Assembly: GCA_026985615.1 (NCBI GenBank)
Contig: JALSQD010000073.1
Coordinates: forward strand, 1 to 26,942
DNA length: 26,942 bases
Direction of reading: 5' to 3'
Origin: Thermaceae bacterium
Lineage (GTDB): Bacteria > Deinococcota > Deinococci > Deinococcales > Marinithermaceae
Part shown: positions 24,121 to 26,942 of the stretch, one piece after another
How positions within the stretch are numbered: position 1 is the first letter of the stretch
Layout of the letters: each line of letters opens with the position of its first letter
The notes under the pieces: generated by a model
What the model was told of the DNA's origin: nothing
Database searches by the model: none
Seen by the model: the letters and a program-made list of their open reading frames with translations, nothing else
Position numbers and translations under genes: made by a program

Positions 24121-24149
24121 ATGATAACTTCCCGACGCGCTCAAGTCAA
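24121..24149 (-). promoter_or_regulatory. leuCDB-SDR-ilvD operon promoter
   Basis: Minus strand: TTGACT (24149-24144), 17-base spacer, TATCAT (24126-24121). Predicted transcription starts at about 24114, next to the leader-peptide ATG. Confidence 0.75.
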
Positions 24150-24221
24150 GAAACCAACCAGCTCGAAAGGGACCCTATAAGCACCAACTCCATTCCCAAC
24201 ATTGCACAAATGTGAATATTC

Positions 24222-24250
24222 TTGACACATGTGATATGACTGACTAGTAT
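24222..24250 (+). promoter_or_regulatory. Promoter of the secreted beta-propeller gene
   Basis: Consensus TTGACA (24222-24227), 17-base spacer, TAGTAT (24245-24250). The spacer contains the 8-bp palindrome CACATGTG, and a related ACAAATGTGAATAT lies just upstream. The predicted transcript starts near 24257, leaving a leader of about 100 bases. The surrounding DNA is AT-rich compared with the rest of the window. Confidence 0.75.
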
Positions 24251-24264
24251 GTATAAAGAACTAT

Positions 24265-24284
24265 AGATAACGACAGATAACGTC
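24265..24284 (+). repeat. Tandem 10-mer AGATAACGAC / AGATAACGTC
   Basis: Two near-identical 10-base units sit side by side, one helical turn apart, just downstream of the predicted transcription start of the beta-propeller gene. They could be an operator for a regulator that binds on one DNA face. No hairpin is formed. Confidence 0.4.
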
Positions 24285-24355
24285 TTGGCTCACATCACCC
24301 ATCATGGCTACCTTCAGCGGAACGATGCCCAGACATTTTACAGAAAGGGGAGCGT

Positions 24356-25537
24356 ATGAAGAACAAGGCAGCAGCCCATACCCTTCTGCTTTCCATCGGA
24401 GTCTTGCTTGGTGCGGCCCTGGCGGCGGGAGAACTGCCCGCCTACCCGGTCAAGGGGCAAGTGGTCAACGAGCTGCACCTGTTCGATAACCCCGAGGCGG
24501 TCATCTTCAGTCTCGACGGGCGTTACCTCTTCGTCGCCAATACCGCCGTGCACGGCAACGCCAAAAAGCCCTTTGGGTTCACCGAGGGCGCCGGGTCCAT
24601 TAGCAAGCTCGAAGTGGGTCCGCGCGGCGACGCCCGCATCGTGGACCTGCACTTCATAAACCACCTGACCGCTCCCTTGGGAATGGCGGTGCTGCCGGTC
24701 GACACCGGGCTGTTCACCCGCGGTACTATCTTTGCGCCGGTTGGCTCGGCCCCTCTTTCGGACGCCGAGGGGAACCCCATTACCGACCGCAAGCGCCTGA
24801 AGACCAAAATTATCGCCTTTAACCCCGATAGCGGCGAGATCGTGGGTGAGATCAACCTTTCTTGGGGATCGTATTTTGCGCGCAAAACCGGAGGTCCAGT
24901 GGTTCTCTGTAACGCTCTGGCTTTTGATGACGAGGGCAACCTCTACTTCACCGACACCGGTTTTGGCGCCGACCAGTTTGACCCGCCCATCCCCTACAAC
25001 GGCGGTACCTGGAAGGTGCCGGTGAGCGCGATCGACGAGCTTGCGCTGGGCAAGAACCCCAAGCAGGAGCCGCAGTTCGTCCCCAACCCGGGCTGGCCCG
25101 ACGGCGTTGAGGTGTCTCCGCAGACGGGCAACGTCTGGGTCAATACCGTCGGCGGCAGCAGTCTGGACCCCAGCAACGGCGGAATCTGGGAGTTGACCCC
25201 TGCCGACTTTGCCGCAGGCAAGCCTGTTGCGCCGCGTTACCGCGACCTAGGCAAACTGGACGGCCTCGACTTTTCCGCCAGGGGAACGCAGTTCGATACC
25301 GAGATCGGCTTCTCGCCGAATTTTATCGTCGTGGTTCCACCCAACGGCAATCCTATGGAGCTGAAGCTGGATCCGCCCGTTGAGCTTAGCGGACCCGCCG
25401 ACGTGGTGGTAAAGGGCTTGGAAGACGGCAGCTTGTTGCTGGTGGTCCCCGAGCTGACCGCTCTCGACCCCACCCCCTGGAACGACGACGTTACCATTAT
25501 CTATCTACCGGCTGGATTCGAGTCGGCGGGTAGGTAA
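24356..25537 (+). CDS. Secreted SMP-30/NHL-like beta-propeller protein
   Basis: The protein has 393 residues. A cleavable signal peptide is clear: MKNK, a hydrophobic core LLLSIGVLLGAALAA, and a likely cut near residue 24-26. The mature part shows repeated propeller-blade strands such as AVIFSLDGRYLFVANTA, GMAVLPVDTGLFTRGTIFAPVG, ALAFDDEGNLYFTDTGFG and GVEVSPQTGNVWVNTVG. This is the SMP-30/gluconolactonase/NHL pattern, but no catalytic set can be confirmed, so lactonase, binding and electron-transfer roles all remain possible. AAAGGGGAG before the ATG is a good ribosome site. The gene has its own strong promoter and terminator, is divergent from leuC, and is flanked on both sides by copies of the leu leader region. 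Confidence 0.85.
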   Translation: MKNKAAAHTLLLSIGVLLGAALAAGELPAYPVKGQVVNELHLFDNPEAVIFSLDGRYLFVANTAVHGNAKKPFGFTEGAGSISKLEVGPRGDARIVDLHFINHLTAPLGMAVLPVDTGLFTRGTIFAPVGSAPLSDAEGNPITDRKRLKTKIIAFNPDSGEIVGEINLSWGSYFARKTGGPVVLCNALAFDDEGNLYFTDTGFGADQFDPPIPYNGGTWKVPVSAIDELALGKNPKQEPQFVPNPGWPDGVEVSPQTGNVWVNTVGGSSLDPSNGGIWELTPADFAAGKPVAPRYRDLGKLDGLDFSARGTQFDTEIGFSPNFIVVVPPNGNPMELKLDPPVELSGPADVVVKGLEDGSLLLVVPELTALDPTPWNDDVTIIYLPAGFESAGR

Positions 25538-25557
25538 GCGGCACCGGTTTTGACAAC

Positions 25558-25580
25558 GGCCCCGTGGACGGGGCTGTTTT
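25558..25580 (+). terminator. Intrinsic terminator of the beta-propeller gene
   Basis: GCCCCG (25559-25564), loop TGGA, CGGGGC (25569-25574), then TGTTTTC. It lies about 20 bases after the stop codon. On the minus strand no T-run follows, so it should not stop transcription coming from the orphan leu leader. Confidence 0.8.
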
Positions 25581-25840
25581 CACGAGTCCGTATGCGGAGT
25601 GGCGAGCCGTGCTGGCAAGACCGCAGCGGTCCTTCACTGTGCGGTGCATCGTTATGCATGCGACCGGGCCTTTTCTGGGATTGAAGATCCGATAACCAAA
25701 CGATCCGATTGCTACTCAGGCCAGGGTGAAGAAGCCAGCGGTGGTTGCGAAATGCGCACGTCGCTTCATGGTTTCCACACCCTCTTCGCGATGGGAAAGT
25801 TAGCGGCGTTACCTCAGGATAGGAAGCGGGCAAGGCTCCG
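25581..25840. other. Non-coding stretch, nothing recognised
   Basis: Short ORFs on both strands have no family features, ribosome sites or plausible composition. No repeat shared with the rest of the window was seen here. Confidence 0.5.
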
Positions 25841-25927
25841 TTAGCGCGTATAGTAAGCAAGCGTTCGTGTGAGCGAAAATCCGTTGCGTGCTTCCCATAC
25901 CTTTTCGTAGAGCGTTTTCCCGGCCAC
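25841..25927 (-). pseudogene. Truncated duplicate of the 5' end of leuC
   Basis: Minus-strand GTG (25927-25925), preceded by GGAGG, opens VAGKTLYEKVW, the same 11 residues as leuC, then continues E-A-R and leaves homology, reaching TAA at 25841 after 28 codons. Positions 25901-25929 are identical to 23971-23999 for 29 bases, so this is a nucleotide-level duplication, not convergence. Homology ends at about 25892. Ribosome site and start codon are intact, so a short peptide could still be made, but it cannot be an enzyme. Confidence 0.75.
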
Positions 25928-25949
25928 GTTTCCTCCAATCTCGACAACG

Positions 25950-26005
25950 AAAAAACCGCCCGGTTCGGGGGCGGCGGGCACGTTCCAACGCCAAGCCTAC
26001 CCCCA
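25950..26005 (-). terminator. Orphan leu-type attenuator terminator and antiterminator arm
   Basis: Minus strand: CCGCCC (25974-25969), 7-base loop, GGGCGG (25961-25956), then six T (25955-25950), with an extra G-U closing pair possible. GGGGG over the leader end (26004-26000) can pair with CCCCC (25971-25967), with a flanking wobble on each side, in the same register as in the leuC leader. Both pairings are thus kept although the sequence between them has diverged. Confidence 0.7.
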
Positions 26006-26044
26006 GGGCGGAGGAATTAGCGTTAGAGCGAGCACGAACGTCAT
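25997..26044 (-). CDS. Orphan branched-chain leader peptide MTFVLALTLIPPPWG
   Basis: This 15-codon ORF runs from ATG (26044-26042) to TAG (25999-25997). The core F-V-L-A-L-T-L-I has three Leu (CTC, CTA, CTA), one Val and one Ile in seven codons, a typical leu/ilv leader composition. It has the same length as the leuC leader, with Ala6-Leu7(CTA), Pro11-Pro12 and Gly15-stop conserved. An in-frame ATG at 26053 would add MRK but lies upstream of the predicted transcription start (about 26048). It is followed by a terminator and a truncated leuC, so it controls no full gene nearby. Confidence 0.65.
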   Translation of the reverse strand: MTFVLALTLIPPPWG

Positions 26045-26054
26045 CTTGCGCATG

Positions 26055-26083
26055 AGTATACGTTCGACCCCGGGCGGCGTCAA
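26055..26083 (-). promoter_or_regulatory. Promoter of the orphan leu leader
   Basis: Minus strand: TTGACG (26083-26078), 17-base spacer, TATACT (26060-26055). It is stronger than the leuC promoter and closely similar to the argG promoter: 35 of 46 positions identical without gaps against 1205-1250, including TTGACGCCGCCC and the double ATG. Confidence 0.75.
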
Positions 26084-26094
26084 CAGGGGTGAGG

Positions 26095-26193
26095 CGGGGT
26101 GCGGGTGGGATGTGGGCCGGTCATGCATCGACGATTTGCTTTTGGCTCATGCATTGCCCACAACCCCCACCCCGACCCTCCCCCAGGGGAGAG
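26095..26193 (+). repeat. Dispersed repeat A, copy 1
   Basis: It shares with 26401-26497 a left part (G-rich tract, GGGCCGGTCATG) and a right part (GCCCACAACCC...ACCCTCCCCCAGGGGAG, right part 26156-26193). The middle is variable. CTCCCCCAGGGGAG is itself palindromic. There is no coding potential. Confidence 0.6.
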
Positions 26194-26216
26194 AAGTTTA
26201 TTGCACGGCGAGTAAT

Positions 26217-26290
26217 TCGTCATTCCAGCCAAGCAGGCCAGGAGCCTGCGCGAGCCGGACTTGCCCCCGTGAAAGCGGGGGATCCAGAGC
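26217..26290 (+). repeat. Hairpin-bearing repeat of the CGTCATTCC...GGGGGATCCAG type
   Basis: Contains two stems: GCAGGC/GCCTGC (26233-26249) and CCCCCG/CGGGGG (26264-26281), followed by GATCCAG. It resembles the GTCATTCC...GGATCCAG repeats scattered in many bacterial genomes. Probably a short non-autonomous element. Confidence 0.5.
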
Positions 26291-26336
26291 CTAAAGCATG
26301 GTAGGCGCTACGCTTTGTCTGATGGCCGACTTTAGA

Positions 26337-26383
26337 ACCTCCCCCTTGGGGGAGACGGCGGCGTAGCCGCCGGAGAGGGGTTG
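26337..26383 (+). repeat. Double-hairpin repeat unit
   Basis: CTCCCCC-TT-GGGGGAG (26339-26354) and CGGCGGC-GTA-GCCGCCG (26357-26373), then GAGAGGGGTTGT, which is the inverted form of the ACAACCCTCTCC found at the right end of repeat A copy 2 (26464-26475). The two may be ends of one larger inverted-repeat element. Confidence 0.55.
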
Positions 26384-26400
26384 TTTGCTGGAATGCTGGA

Positions 26401-26497
26401 TGTGGGGGGTGGGGTGCGGGCCGGTCATGATTCGAATGATGGGCGGTGGCTGCGTTGGCGCCCACAACCCTCTCCCCAACCCTCCCCCAGGGGAGGG
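26401..26497 (+). repeat. Dispersed repeat A, copy 2
   Basis: Second copy of the element at 26095-26193, with right part 26460-26497 nearly identical to 26156-26193 and GCGGGCCGGTCATG in the left part. Confidence 0.6.
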
Positions 26498-26540
26498 AGC
26501 ATTGCTTTGCGGCAACCGAACCGCTGAGTTTGGGTGCGGC

Positions 26541-26597
26541 ATGGACTCCCGGATCCAGTCCGGGGCAAGCCTGGCTCGCGCGGGTCAAGATGACCCG
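26541..26597 (+). repeat. GGATCCAG-type repeat with CGGGTCA hairpin
   Basis: Begins CATGGACTCCCGGATCCAG and ends in a perfect stem CGGGTCA-AGA-TGACCCG (26581-26597). Belongs to the same general class as 26217-26290, with no coding potential. Confidence 0.5.
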
Positions 26598-26640
26598 CTT
26601 GGCCGGGGACACGATCAAATTTCCTCTTCCCGAACGACAA

Positions 26641-26760
26641 CGTATCCCCGGACGAGGCGGCATCATGCCGCCGAGATCCGGGGTCCATGCTGCACGGCAC
26701 CCCGAGATTCCGTTGCCGTTGACTGCCCCCACCACAAGCCACGAGCTACGAGCCACAGGC
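26641..26760 (-). repeat. Dispersed composite repeat, copy 2 (inverted relative to 5772-5893)
   Basis: Read on the minus strand it gives GCCTGTGGC..., GGCAAC, the exact 19-mer AGCATGGACCCCGGATCTC (26691-26673) and CGTCCGGGGATACG (26654-26641), in the order and spacing of copy 1. An extra hairpin GGCGGCA-TCA-TGCCGCC (26657-26673) is present only in this copy. Confidence 0.65.
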
Positions 26761-26942
26761 TTTTATCACCTCCCTCAACCAGACGCGCGGCTGGACCAAC
26801 GTACCGGCTTCCACGACGCACCATGTATCTTCCACTTGGGGGTCTAACCGCTTGCACCAAGGGCTGATGAGCAATGCCCGTGTGCGTGATAGGCGGCCAC
26901 CCGCCCCGGGACCTTGGCCGTACGGTATCTCGGTCTTTGGAT
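26761..26942. other. Right edge, nothing recognised
   Basis: No supported gene, RNA gene or repeat seen in the last 182 bases. A gene might begin beyond the edge. Confidence 0.4.

Noticed and set aside
23998..24149. T-box riboswitch in the leuC leader
   Set aside because: The leader is too short (about 115 bases), has no T-box sequence, and contains a well-placed leader ORF that explains it better.
24204..24240. Possible Crp-type operator (TGTGA half-sites) near the beta-propeller promoter
   Set aside because: TGTGA occurs twice, but the second half-site and six-base spacing of a TGTGA-N6-TCACA site are absent, so only direct-repeat similarity remains.
25501..25947. A 148-residue minus-strand open frame downstream of the orphan leader
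   Set aside because: It is out of frame with the leuC remnant, runs through the terminator hairpin at 25558 and shows no family features.
26095..26760. CRISPR array
   Set aside because: The repeats are of different kinds, unequally spaced and partly inverted. There are no uniform direct repeats with unique spacers and no cas genes.

Overview
The window is high-GC bacterial DNA (by eye about two thirds G+C). Gene density is high, gene overlaps are short, several starts lack a Shine-Dalgarno site with a promoter -10 box only 5-10 bases upstream, and the protein sequences look like those of a moderately thermophilic member of Deinococcota, most likely Thermales (Oceanithermus/Marinithermus/Thermus-like). 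The genus is an inference from protein flavour, not from a marker gene.

Layout. 1-1200: a truncated minus-strand gene, a pterin-4a-carbinolamine dehydratase, and an unrecognised 199-residue protein behind a textbook promoter. 1190-5661: an arginine operon (argG, argH, a short argA-type acetyltransferase, carA) preceded by a promoter, a nine-residue Arg-rich leader peptide and two mutually exclusive hairpins, which together look like a complete ribosome-mediated transcription attenuator. 5662-6086: a non-coding, repeat-bearing gap. 6087-9783: a small cupin, convergent formate-tetrahydrofolate ligase, then mtaB (tRNA methylthiotransferase) with a coupled HIT hydrolase. 9835-12038: a DUF151 bifunctional-nuclease protein, two tandem phosphoribosyltransferase paralogues (the second with a degraded PRPP loop), and a LolD-type ABC ATPase. 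12090-15714: a Crp/Fnr regulator tightly coupled to rpe, comB, a purine nucleoside phosphorylase and an enoyl-CoA hydratase. 15770-18385: an HD-domain protein abutting a TerC/YjbE membrane protein, a third phosphoribosyltransferase and a second cupin. 18447-24149 (minus strand): a branched-chain amino acid operon leuC-leuD-leuB-SDR-ilvD, again preceded by promoter, leaderless leader peptide and intrinsic terminator. 24222-25580: a secreted beta-propeller-like protein with its own strong promoter and terminator. 25581-26942: no functional protein gene seen. It contains an orphan second copy of the leu promoter/leader peptide/terminator joined to only the first codons of leuC, then a nest of hairpin-forming dispersed repeats.

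The main discovery-type signal is the set of three leader-peptide attenuators (argG, leuC, orphan leu). In each, the leader ORF starts within about 10 bases of the -10 box, so it is probably translated from a leaderless or nearly leaderless transcript. Each leader contains codons for the regulated amino acid, including apparently rare ones (CGA for Arg, CTA for Leu), and is followed by competing terminator/antiterminator pairings. The argG and orphan-leu promoters align without gaps at 35 of 46 positions, including a double in-frame ATG, which suggests a shared regulatory cassette.

All functions are read from protein motifs by eye. No database search or folding program was run.
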